From contig JAWKJY010000001.1 in NCBI GenBank assembly GCA_041393535.1, positions 310,001 to 374,000 of the forward strand: a stretch of DNA of 64,000 nucleotides, given 5' to 3'. The translations under genes were made by a program, and so were the position numbers. The notes beneath the pieces are model-generated. The model was not told the DNA's origin. It did no database searches and was given only the letters and a program-made list of their open reading frames with translations. Shown in pieces: positions 33,696 through 42,156 of the stretch. This DNA is from JAWKJY01 sp041393535. GTDB taxonomy: Bacteria > Actinomycetota > Thermoleophilia > Gaiellales > Gaiellaceae. Every line of letters begins with the position of its first letter. Positions within the stretch are counted from its first letter, which is position 1.

Positions 33696-36347
33696 ATGAC
33701 CACCAGGCCCAAGGGATTGCGCGCGAGGCCGCTGGCCTTCGCCGTGGCGGTGTGCTGTGCGCTGCTGGCGGCGCCGCTGGCGTCGGGCGCGTCGTCCGCG
33801 AAGCTCGCGTCGCTGGTCCGGGGCGGCGTCGACCTGGACGTCATGTCCGCCTCGGGCGTGCTCCTCGGCACGGTGCGAGGGAGCATCGCGGCCAGCGGCA
33901 AGGGCGTCGGCGGCTTCCGGCCCGCCGCCGGGAAGAGGCGGGCGGACGTCGTCGTCGTGCTGCGCGGGTCGCTCCAGGGCCCTTCGGCTCGGCTCGCGCT
34001 GCGAGGCCGCGGCCTGACCGGGTCGGTCCGCGTCGCCCCGGACGGGACGGCGGCCGGTGCCGGGAAGCTCGGCGGAGCCAGGGTCTCGCTCGCGGGCGTC
34101 GTGAGCGACGACCGGCCGGACATCGCGAGGGGAATGAAGCTGCTGGTCGTCGGGACGCCGTCGGGTGAGGCGTGGGATGCCCTGAAGAAGGCGTTCGAGC
34201 CCGTCTCCTACCGGCGGTTCGTGCACACCCGCCAGGCGCTGCTCGAGGATCGCGACGGGTTCCACGAGTTCGCGGGGATCGTGTTCGGCCGCGGGCTCTC
34301 CGCGAAGAAGATCGCGGCGCACCCGCTGCTGCACACGTTCGTGAACGGTGGCAAGTGGGTGATCGTGGCGCCCGCGACGGAGGCGCGGCTGAACGGGCTC
34401 GCCGGCGTGCATCCGTACGACCCGAACCGTCCGGCTGCGGCGGTCGCCGTCCGCTCGGTCGGGCCCGAGGGCGACCACGACCGCGTGAAGCCGACCGTGA
34501 TCTACCCGGAGGCCGGCGTGACGCACCGGGCGACGGGCACGCGAGCGCTCTCCGTGTCGTCGACCGGCGAGCCGAAGGCGCGCGTCGAGGGCCGGCAGAA
34601 GTGGTTCATCGCGCAGCTCGAGCAGCTCGGCAAGGCGGCCATGCGCACCGCGAGGACGACCTCGGGCGCGCGGACGCAGGCGTCGAGCTCGCAGTTCTCG
34701 CTGCCCTACAACGCCGCCGCGATCGAGATCGCGGTGCCGTTCCGGCACGAGTTCACGGTGTCCGGGGCGTACAACCTCGTCAACTTCACCTTCTGTGCCT
34801 GGAACGAGGGCGACGACAACACGTGGTGCCCCGACACCTGGTTCTACAAGCAGTTCGCGGGGCCGAACCAGAACGACACCTCCGTCGCGTGCAACTACTT
34901 CAGACCCACGAACTACCTCCTGCTCGCCCGCGACTCGGCCCATGCCGTCTACACGGTCTCCGACCCCCACGGGCTGAACAGCGACGGCGCCTACACGGTC
35001 AGGGACTCGAGCGCGTTCCACCATTCCCTCGACGATGAGTCGCCGGCGTGGGTGCTGACCAACAGCGACAACTGCCCCTCGGACGGAGCGCAGACCGGGA
35101 TCATCCAGGGCACGGACACGTACTTCGCGATCTACGACCCGGGCCTCGACCAGCACACGCTGATCGTCACGACGGACCCGACGGTCTCGGCAGCGGAGAA
35201 CGGGCAGCTCTGGCGCAACAACGCGAACAACGGCACGGGACACCTCTGGGGGGACTACTGCCTCGACCCGATCTGCGACACGCCCGCGCTCGGGCCGTAC
35301 GCGCAGCAGGGGATGAAGGAGACCGCCTGGATCCTCGCCGCCTACGCGCACACGCTGAGCCTGTCGGGGCCACAGGTCGGCGCCCTGAACTTCGAGTACT
35401 CGGGCGCGCAGTCGTTCCCGCAGAGCGCGATCAGCGTGGCCGACCTGACCAGCGGGAAGTCGGACACGACGAGCGTCAGCGTCGGCATCTTCGGCGACCA
35501 GGGGACGATCACCTACAGCGACAGCCAGACCGTCGACTCGAGCGTCTCCGTCCAGGCGCCGAACTGGCAGGTCGCGCCGACCCCGCAGGGCGGCGAGATC
35601 ACCTACATGTGGACGACCGAGCAGGACGGCAACAGCGACCCCTTGAGCTTCGCGACGATGCAGACCACCCCGGGCGGCGGGCTCGGCGCCTCGTTCGTCC
35701 CGAACGACCTGAACATCGCCGACTTCAACCCCGCGTCGGTGACGGTGTGGTCCGGGGCGGCGACGTACGGGCCGGTATCGGTCTCGTCCACCCGGACGCT
35801 CTACATGGCCGACCACTTCGTCTGGTGGAGCCAGAGCAACCACAAGCTCGAGGACTACTTCACCATGACGCCCGTCCCCTTCAACAACGACAACCCGAAC
35901 GCGACGACGCCGAAGCAGAAGAACCCCGTCGGCCCGGGAATCAACCTCTGCGACGGCGCGGTCATGGCTCCCGAGGTCCAGGACCAGTGCGCGGGCACGG
36001 GCTGGCGCTCGGCGCGCGGGAGGGGACGTGGATCCACCGCGTCCAGGACGTGCGCAGGCCGCCCGGGGACGTCGGAGCCGGTCGGCCGCGCGTGTCGAAC
36101 CGGCTGCCCGCGTCCTCCCAGCGGCGCCGTGCGTGCGGGCGACGGCGCCGGCCCTCGGCCGCGAGGCCATCGGGACGCTGCCTGGATCGGCGGCCTGGAT
36201 GGCCCGCCCGACCTCACCAGGCGTAGGCTGCTCGCTGCCGGCGCTGGGCTGCTCTGGGTCCGCGCTCCTGACCGCGTGCGTTGGCGCGTCGGACGACGAC
36301 GGCACCGTTGCAGCAGGCCGGCGACCGAACCTCCTCGTGATCCATGA
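33696..36347 (+). CDS. Large secreted protein of unknown function
   Basis: ATG 33696 follows a GAGGAAAGGA ribosome site. A signal peptide (FAVAVCCALLAAPLASGASS) precedes a ~160-residue basic beta-rich region, then a KLLVVGTPSGEAWDALKKAF domain. The main body is Trp/Asn/Thr-rich (CAWNEGDDNTWCPDTWFYKQ, YCLDPICDTPALGPYA) with several Cys pairs that could form disulfides. From about 35990 the frame becomes Arg-rich and loses this character, so a frameshift probably precedes the true C-terminus. The final ~115 codons shown are doubtful and overlap the sulfatase start. I recognise no family. It lies next to another exported protein and a Tat sulfatase. Confidence 0.65.
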   Translation: MTTRPKGLRARPLAFAVAVCCALLAAPLASGASSAKLASLVRGGVDLDVMSASGVLLGTVRGSIAASGKGVGGFRPAAGKRRADVVVVLRGSLQGPSARLALRGRGLTGSVRVAPDGTAAGAGKLGGARVSLAGVVSDDRPDIARGMKLLVVGTPSGEAWDALKKAFEPVSYRRFVHTRQALLEDRDGFHEFAGIVFGRGLSAKKIAAHPLLHTFVNGGKWVIVAPATEARLNGLAGVHPYDPNRPAAAVAVRSVGPEGDHDRVKPTVIYPEAGVTHRATGTRALSVSSTGEPKARVEGRQKWFIAQLEQLGKAAMRTARTTSGARTQASSSQFSLPYNAAAIEIAVPFRHEFTVSGAYNLVNFTFCAWNEGDDNTWCPDTWFYKQFAGPNQNDTSVACNYFRPTNYLLLARDSAHAVYTVSDPHGLNSDGAYTVRDSSAFHHSLDDESPAWVLTNSDNCPSDGAQTGIIQGTDTYFAIYDPGLDQHTLIVTTDPTVSAAENGQLWRNNANNGTGHLWGDYCLDPICDTPALGPYAQQGMKETAWILAAYAHTLSLSGPQVGALNFEYSGAQSFPQSAISVADLTSGKSDTTSVSVGIFGDQGTITYSDSQTVDSSVSVQAPNWQVAPTPQGGEITYMWTTEQDGNSDPLSFATMQTTPGGGLGASFVPNDLNIADFNPASVTVWSGAATYGPVSVSSTRTLYMADHFVWWSQSNHKLEDYFTMTPVPFNNDNPNATTPKQKNPVGPGINLCDGAVMAPEVQDQCAGTGWRSARGRGRGSTASRTCAGRPGTSEPVGRACRTGCPRPPSGAVRAGDGAGPRPRGHRDAAWIGGLDGPPDLTRRRLLAAGAGLLWVRAPDRVRWRVGRRRHRCSRPATEPPRDP

Positions 36348-37846
36348 CCGATCAGGCGCCGCGCACGTCCACTGGCCGGAGGGGATGCTCGATCGGCTCA
36401 TGCCGAGCTGGGCACGGCTCCGCGCACACGGCGTCGAGTTCACGAGCGCCTACTGCGCGGCGAGCCAGTGCTCGCCGAGCCGTGCCTGCCTGCTCACGGG
36501 CGAGTACGCGCCGACACAGACAGCATTACCGACGCTGCCCGGCAAGGGCTGGCCACCGACGCTGGCCGACACCGCCCAACATCGCCTCGGTCATCGCGGC
36601 CTTCCGGCTACGACGTCGCCTGGAAGGGCAAGTGGCACCTCGGCTTCCGCTGAGCCTGCCGCCGAACACGCCGCCGAGCAAGGAGGTGTGGCAGACGGAG
36701 GACATCGCTGCCCTCGACGAGCGGTACGGCATGGGTCAGTGGAACCCAACGCCGGACCCGCCGGGAACAACGCGGGCGCGTTCGGCACGGCGAAAGGCGT
36801 GCCGAGCATGGTGGCGGAACGCCCGACAGCGACGGACGCATCGTGCGTGGCGCGACCGGCTGGTGAACGCCGGGCGTCGAGGGGGCGGGAGCGCGCTCGG
36901 CCTTCCTGGCCGCCGTGGCAGCGGGGGACCCCGGCGAGCGACGTCCGTTCGCCCTCTTCGTGTCCCTCGTGAACCCGCACGACATCACGTTCTTCCCGAC
37001 CGGCTGGGACGTGGGCGGGTACCGGCTCGAGGACTTCGAGGGCCTCGGCGTCGAGCTTCCTCCGAACGCGGACGACCCGCTCGACACGAAGCCGAGCGTC
37101 CAGCGCGCCTACCTCGACGCGCTCGCCGCGAAGGATCCGCTCTCCGACGATCCGTCGGCCGGGCCGACGCGCTCCCAGTACGTCAACTTCTACGCGCACG
37201 CCCACCAGGTCGTCGACCAGCACGTCCAGGCGATCCTCGATGCCGTCGAGCAGCACGGCCTGGCGGAGGACACGCTGATCGTGCGGACGGCCGACCACGG
37301 CGAGGGCGGCCTCAGCCACGGGCTGCGCGAGAAGTCGTACTCCGCGTACGAGGAGATGATCCACGTCCCGCTCGTGATCGCGAACCCGAGGCTCTTCCCG
37401 GAGCCGCGCCGCACCGACGCGCTCTACAGCCACGTCGACCTGCTCCCGACCCTCGCCGAGCTCGCCGGCGCGGCGCCCGTCGGCGTCGGCCGCAGCCTCG
37501 TGCCGGTGCTTCTCGGTCGCGCGCAGGCCGTGCAGCAGGACGTGCTCTTCGCCTACGACGACGACTTCGTCCTCTCCGCCGATCAGACGGGTGGCCGGAT
37601 CCGCGCGCTTCGCGACGCCCGCTGGACCTACGCCGTCTACTTCGACTCGACGATGTCCGCGTTCGAGTACGAAACAATACGACAACGAGAGCGATCGCTC
37701 CCGAAATGTCGTGAACCTCGTGCACGACCCGACGCCCGATGTCTCCCGTCTGAAGCGAGCTCCACGGCCGCCTGCTCGCGCGCATCCAGGAGACGCGCGC
37801 GCTCGAGGAGGGCGTGACCTTCCCGGCCGACCCGACCGTGGCGTGA
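36199..37846 (+). pseudogene. Tat-exported lipoprotein sulfatase, many frameshifts
   Basis: Pieces in all three frames rebuild a sulfatase of about 550 residues. A twin-arginine lipoprotein signal (LTRRRLLAAGAGLL joined to GSALLTAC) leads into RRPNLLVI and MTDQ, which carries metal-binding Asp. The Cys-type signature is AYCAASQCSPSRACLLTGEY; in CSPSR the Cys is converted to formylglycine. Then follow YDVAWKGKWHLGF (Lys/His) and RRPFALFVSLVNPHDITFFP. Later comes LIVRTADHGEGGLSHGLREK, with metal Asp/His. The C-terminus (QYDNESDRSRNVVNLVHDPT, ELHGRLLARIQETRALEEG) needs two more shifts and ends TGA at 37846. I count at least eight breaks, most between 36.2 and 36.9 kb. A maturase gene lies convergently downstream. 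Confidence 0.75.
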
Positions 37847-37882
37847 GCACCGCGGGGCGGCCTCGGGTGTCTTGGCCCCAGC

Positions 37883-39225
37883 CTAGGACGGCGTCGCGCG
37901 GGCGGGCGGTGCCCCGTGGCAGCGTCTTCCACTTGCGGCCGCTCCGCAGGACACGGGTCGTTGCGTCCTCGACGCGCATCGTCCGCCGCGTAGTCGGCCA
38001 TCAGCAGCGCGGGCGGCCGCCCCTGCCGCAGCAGCCCCGCCATCGCGCGCATCGGCGAGTCGACGTGGTGGAAGAAGCGCTTGAAGCCGTCGCAGAGGTA
38101 GTTGAGGCCCGGCTCGCCGTCGGGCGTCATCGTGAACCTGTCCTTCGGGCAGCCGCCGTGGCAGGCGAAGCGGACGTCGCACGCGCGGCAGTAGCGCGGC
38201 AGCGTGTCGCGCTTGTCGAGCCCGAAGCGCACCTGCTGATCCGAGCCCACGAGGTCGATCATGCTGTCGACGGCGATGTTCCCGAGCAGGTAGGCGGGCT
38301 CGACGAAGTGGTCGCACGCGTAGAGGTCGCCGGTGTGCTCGAGCGCGAGCGCGCGCCCGCAGGTCTCCGAGTGGATGCAGAGTGACGGCGGCCTGCCGGC
38401 CCAGTTCGCGAGGGAGACGTCGAAGAGCTGCACGTGCACCCGGCCGATGTCGTGGCGCACCCACTCCTCGAACACGTCCACGAGGAATCGCCCGTACTGC
38501 TCGCCCCCGACCGAGCGGCCGCTCGCCGTCCCACCCTGCTGGACGTACAGCGGCCGGTCACGCCATGACGACCACGGCACCGCGTGGTCGGCTTCGTCAT
38601 CGACCAGGCGCTCGACGACGGGAATGAACTGCACGAATCGAGCATCGCACTCGTCGCGAAGGAAGCAGTACACCTCCCGTCCGCGGTCGCAGTTCGCCGC
38701 GTGGACCGTGGTGAGCGCGTTCCACTCCACGCCGCCGCGGCGCAGGACGTCGAGGCCCCGCATCACCTGCTCGAAGGAGCCCTTGCCGCCCTTGTCGACG
38801 CGGTGGGCGTCGTGGATCTCCCTCGGTCCATCGATCGAGATGCCGACGAGCACATCGTGCTCACGAAGGAACGAGGCCCACTCGTCATCGAGCAGCGTGC
38901 CGTTCGTCTGGATCGTGTAGCTGGCCCGCTGTCCCGGCGCCAGGTACCGCTCGGCGAGCTCGACCGAACGGCGGAAGAAGTCGATGCCCATCAGCGTCGG
39001 CTCGCCCCCCTGCCAGGCGATCGCCACCTCGGATACCCCGGCATGCGCCGCCACCAGCTGGCGTACGTACTCCTCCAGCATCGCATCGGCCATGCGGAAG
39101 CGGCTGCCGGGGTAGAGCATCTCCTTCGAGAGGAAGAAGCAGTAGGAGCAGTCGAGATTGCAGATCGCGCCCGTCGGCTTCGCGAGGAGATGGAAACCCG
39201 AGGGAGGCCGTGTCCTGCTCGACAC
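37883..39225 (-). CDS. Radical SAM anaerobic sulfatase maturase with SEC-C tail (3' frameshifts)
   Basis: This ~447-residue radical SAM/SPASM enzyme has the SAM cluster C22-x3-C26-x2-C29 (AICNLDCSYCFF), WQGGEPTLMGIDFF and YTIQTNGTLLDDEWA. Its auxiliary-cluster cysteines lie in CIHSETCGRA, ACDHFVEPAYLLGN, CRACDVRFACHGGCPKDRF and LCDGFKRFF. It converts the active-site Cys of sulfatases to formylglycine without O2. Its substrate is very likely the adjacent convergent sulfatase. After GRNDPCP the frame slips several times. Repairing it gives a zinc-binding SEC-C tail, CPCGSGRKWKTCHG, ending at 37883. GTG 39225 lies 6 nt after TATGGT (39237-39232), the leaderless pattern. Confidence 0.88.
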
Positions 39226-39231
39226 GAGTGC

Positions 39232-39237
39232 ACCATA
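39232..39237 (-). promoter_or_regulatory. -10 box TATGGT, leaderless sulfatase-maturase gene
   Basis: TATGGT on the minus strand, 6 nt, then GTG at 39225. No ribosome site is visible. Confidence 0.6.
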
Positions 39238-39364
39238 ACGGGCGAGTTCCTGGACGAGCAGTGGACGATCGAGCGCCCATCTCGCCCTCCCCTCGGCGAC
39301 CGCCTGCCCGACGACCTGGCGCGGCAGACCAGGAGCGACCCTGCTCCTTGAGGAGGCTCGCCGC

Positions 39365-40603
39365 TCAGGCCAGCACGGCCTTCGTCTGCACCTGGAACGG
39401 CTGGCGGTCGAGCGCGAACAGCGTCGTCGGCACGTCGGTGTCGTACTCGGCCTCGACGCCCGTGATCGCGCGGGCGACGAGCGAGCCGATCATCGGCGCG
39501 AGCTTGAAGCCGTGGCCGCTGAAGCCGTTCGCGACCCAGAAGCCCTCGACGTCGGTCGGGCCGACGACGGGGTGGACGTCCTCGCGGTTGATCGTGTAGA
39601 GGCCCGCGATCCCGGTCACCTCGCCGCGGTAGGCGAGCCCGGGCACGCGGTGGTGGAGGCCGTGCACCTTCACGTCGCGGAAGGACGCGTCGGCGGCGCG
39701 GTTGTAGTCGTCCGGGTCCGCGACGAGCTCCTCCTCGTCCTCGGGCAGGATCGACCCGAAGAGGACGCGCGCGCCGCCCGCGTCGAGCCGGAAGTACGTG
39801 CCCGACGAGATCTCGGCCGCGGTCGGCAGGTCGCCGAGCGCGGGATCCCAGTCGCGGTAGCCGACCTGGATCCGCGTCGGGTGGAGCGTCCAGCGCACCG
39901 AGGCGCCCGCGAGCGCGCTCAGCTGGTTGCACCACGGGCCGGCCGCGTTGACGACGAGGCCCGCGTCGATCCCGTCGCCGTCCGCCAGGTCGACGCCCGT
40001 GACGCGGCCGCCCTCCCGGCGAACGCCGGTGACGCGGGCGCGGAGGCGCAGGTCGCCGCCTTCCCGCCGGAACGCCTCCAGCAGGTCGGCGTTCGCCCCG
40101 GCCGGGTCGGCGTAGCCGCCGTCCTCCTCGACGAGCACGCGCTCGAACGGGCGGCACTCGTGGTCGACCTCCCCGGTCAGGTCGAGCGGCTCGACGCAGG
40201 GGGAGAGGGCGGGCCAGCGCTCCGCGAGCTGCTCCGGCGTCACCGCGGCGGCGGCGACCCCCTCGGCGGCCAGGCGGGCGACGTCGGCGTCGACCTTCCC
40301 CGGCTCCTCGTCGAAGAGCCAGACGACGCCGGTGCGCACGTACCGGCTGGCCGGGTCGGCGAGCCCGGTGAACGCGGGCCACTCGCGGTAGGCGCGCTGG
40401 CCGTGCAGCGCGAGCCGGACGACGTCGCGGTGGGTGTAGCGGCAGCGCGACACCGCCGAGGAGGACCCGGTCGAGCCCTCGGCCGGGCCGATCCCCTTCT
40501 CCAGCACGACGACGCGCAGGTCGCTGCGGCGGGCGAGCTGGTACCCGATCGAGGCGCCGACGATCCCGCCGCCGACGACCACCACGTCCGCGGTCTCGCC
40601 CAT
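39365..40603 (-). CDS. FAD-dependent oxidoreductase (DAO/sarcosine-oxidase-like)
   Basis: This 412-residue DAO-family flavoprotein has the FAD loop VVVVGGGIVGASIGYQLARR, VLEKGIGPAEGSTGSSSAVS, and VNAAGPWCNQLSALAG. It also has RIQVGYRDWDP and the C-terminal GLYTINREDVHPVVGPT followed by NGFSGHGFKLAPMIG. The last motif is typical of sarcosine and dimethylglycine oxidases and related secondary-amine demethylases. The substrate is uncertain. ATG 40603 (GGCAGGTGGCGAGG upstream) is preferred over GTG 40627. It is divergent from the NTF2-like gene at 40775. The gene is intact. Confidence 0.88.
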   Translation of the reverse strand: MGETADVVVVGGGIVGASIGYQLARRSDLRVVVLEKGIGPAEGSTGSSSAVSRCRYTHRDVVRLALHGQRAYREWPAFTGLADPASRYVRTGVVWLFDEEPGKVDADVARLAAEGVAAAAVTPEQLAERWPALSPCVEPLDLTGEVDHECRPFERVLVEEDGGYADPAGANADLLEAFRREGGDLRLRARVTGVRREGGRVTGVDLADGDGIDAGLVVNAAGPWCNQLSALAGASVRWTLHPTRIQVGYRDWDPALGDLPTAAEISSGTYFRLDAGGARVLFGSILPEDEEELVADPDDYNRAADASFRDVKVHGLHHRVPGLAYRGEVTGIAGLYTINREDVHPVVGPTDVEGFWVANGFSGHGFKLAPMIGSLVARAITGVEAEYDTDVPTTLFALDRQPFQVQTKAVLA

Positions 40604-40774
40604 CCTCGCCACCTGCCTTCCCGTCACGGGCGCGTGCGCCCTCGCTCCACCTGCGCCGATCCTTCCACGGCCGGGTCGGGGCGGTCAACCGGGAGCCGCC
40701 CGCGGCGCCCGCGATCGGGCAGGATGCCGCCACGGGCCGCCCGGCTCGCACGCACACGCGAGAGGGAGGGCCCG

Positions 40775-41137
40775 ATGGCGCCGCAGACGCCCCGCCAGAT
40801 GCAGGAGGACTACAAGGCGGCGCTCGACGCCCGCGACCTCGAGGCCGCGATGGCGATCTACGAGCCGACGGCGGCGTTCGTGCAGCAGTCGGGCGACGTC
40901 GTCCGCGGCGTCGACGCGATCCGGCCGCTGCAGGCGGCGTTCCTCGCGCTCGACCCCGCGTTCACGCACGAGATCGTCGGCGTCGTCGAGGGTGACGGCG
41001 TCGCGATCGTCAAGACGGACTGGCACATGCGCCTGCCCGACGGGAGCGAGCAGTCGGGCCGCTCGTGCGACATCGTCCGTCGCCAGCCCGATGGCTCATG
41101 GCTGCTCGCGATCGACGATCCCTGGGCGCGGGGCTGA
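40775..41137 (+). CDS. SnoaL/DUF4440-like (NTF2-fold) protein
   Basis: This 120-residue protein starts with an amphipathic helix (RQMQEDYKAALDARDLEAAM) leading into IYEPTAAFVQQSGDVVRG. It continues VGVVEGDGVAIVKTDWHMRL and ends with SCDIVRRQPDGSWLLAIDDP. This is the cone-shaped NTF2-like fold common to SnoaL, DUF4440 and limonene-epoxide-hydrolase-type proteins, where it either binds a small hydrophobic ligand or acts as a simple isomerase. Function is unknown. ATG has GAGAGGGAGGG upstream. Its 3' end overlaps the convergent transporter gene by 42 bp. Confidence 0.85.
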   Translation: MAPQTPRQMQEDYKAALDARDLEAAMAIYEPTAAFVQQSGDVVRGVDAIRPLQAAFLALDPAFTHEIVGVVEGDGVAIVKTDWHMRLPDGSEQSGRSCDIVRRQPDGSWLLAIDDPWARG

Positions 41138-42034
41138 CCGCCCGTCGGGGTCGTCGCCCGAGCCGCGCGTGGCGCCGATCAGCGCCGCGCCGCCGACGAC
41201 GAGGAGGGCCGCGAGCACGACCCGCGGCCGGATCCGGTCGGTGCGCAGGAACGCGGCCGAGAGCACGACCGTCCACAGCACGGAGGTCGCGTAGAGCGGC
41301 GAGACGACGCCGACGGGCCCGTGCTCGAACGCCTCGAGCAGCGCGACGTACGCCCCGCCGACGAGCAGCCCGACCGGGAGGAACGGCAGGGCCGCGGTGC
41401 GGAGGCGCGGCCCGGGAGCCCCGCCGCGGCGGTCGAGCGCGAGCAGGACGAGCAGGCTCGCCGTCGCCGCGAGCAGCAGCGTGGCGGTCTGGACGACCGG
41501 CGGCGCCTGGGTGTGGCCGAGCGCCCAGCGCGTCGCGACGTCGCGGCCGGCGATCAGCAGCGCGGTGATCCCCGCCAGGACGAGCCCGATCCGCTGGAAC
41601 GAGCCGGGCCGGCGGCGCTCGAGCGCGATCGCCGTGCCGCCGAGGACGACGAGCGCCGCGCCGACGAGGAGCGGCGCCCGCACCGGCTCGTCGAGCAGCG
41701 CGATCGCGAGCACGGCCGACAGCAGCGGCGCGGTGCCGAAGACGATCGCCGAGCGGGACGGGCCGGCCCGGTCGAGCGCCTCGAGCGCGAGGACCTGCGT
41801 CACGCCGGGGACCACCGCGCCGATCGCGAGGAACGGCCAGACCTGTCCCGGGCGCAGGTCGGCCCGGTGGACGCCGACGGCGAGCGCGGCGACGACGGCG
41901 ACGACGAGCGCCACCGCGGTCATCGCCGTCGCCCCCGCGCGGACGTCGCCGGTCCGCCGGACGGCCGCGTGCGAGGAGACGTTGAGCCCGCCGAGGACGA
42001 GCCCGGTCAGGCACGCGAGGAGGACGGCCGCCAC
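41096..42034 (-). CDS. EamA/DMT-family exporter
   Basis: This 312-residue membrane protein has ten hydrophobic segments in two EamA halves. The family features are AAVLLACLTGLVLGGLNV, LEALDRAGPSRSAIVFGTAPL with the Pro-containing repeat, and the second-half counterpart LEAFEHGPVGVVSPLYATSV. DMT proteins export amino acids, nucleotide bases or drugs. The substrate is unknown. GTG 42034 is preceded by GACACT and 6 nt, a weaker version of the local leaderless pattern. Its 3' end overlaps the NTF2-like gene. The C-terminus has a charged 25-residue tail. Confidence 0.88.
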   Translation of the reverse strand: MAAVLLACLTGLVLGGLNVSSHAAVRRTGDVRAGATAMTAVALVVAVVAALAVGVHRADLRPGQVWPFLAIGAVVPGVTQVLALEALDRAGPSRSAIVFGTAPLLSAVLAIALLDEPVRAPLLVGAALVVLGGTAIALERRRPGSFQRIGLVLAGITALLIAGRDVATRWALGHTQAPPVVQTATLLLAATASLLVLLALDRRGGAPGPRLRTAALPFLPVGLLVGGAYVALLEAFEHGPVGVVSPLYATSVLWTVVLSAAFLRTDRIRPRVVLAALLVVGGAALIGATRGSGDDPDGRSAPRPGIVDREQP

Positions 42035-42144
42035 GGGCGGAGTGTCGCGGGTCCGTCGGCCGGGACGCCGCCGGAGCGTCGTCCGGGGGGTTGCGTCGGT
42101 CGGGCCGCTGTGGAACGCTCCGTCGGACGTGATGCCACGGGGAG

Positions 42145-42150
42145 CATGGT
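42145..42150 (+). promoter_or_regulatory. -10 box CATGGT, probable leaderless beta-propeller gene
   Basis: CATGGT, 6 nt, then GTG at 42157. The first base departs from TANNNT, but the spacing matches the other leaderless genes. Confidence 0.4.
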
Positions 42151-42156
42151 CGGGCG

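Noticed and set aside
25382..34123. A 2913-codon open frame on the minus strand
   Set aside because: It runs opposite the amine-oxidase, SDR and BVMO genes and through the helicase gene in another frame. Its protein is Arg/Asp/Val-rich low complexity, typical of antisense frames in high-GC DNA.
36000..37850. True pseudogene or recent mobile-element insertion at the sulfatase
   Set aside because: No insertion sequence, target duplication or terminal repeats are seen. Frames can be rejoined by small indels, so sequencing error is as likely as decay.
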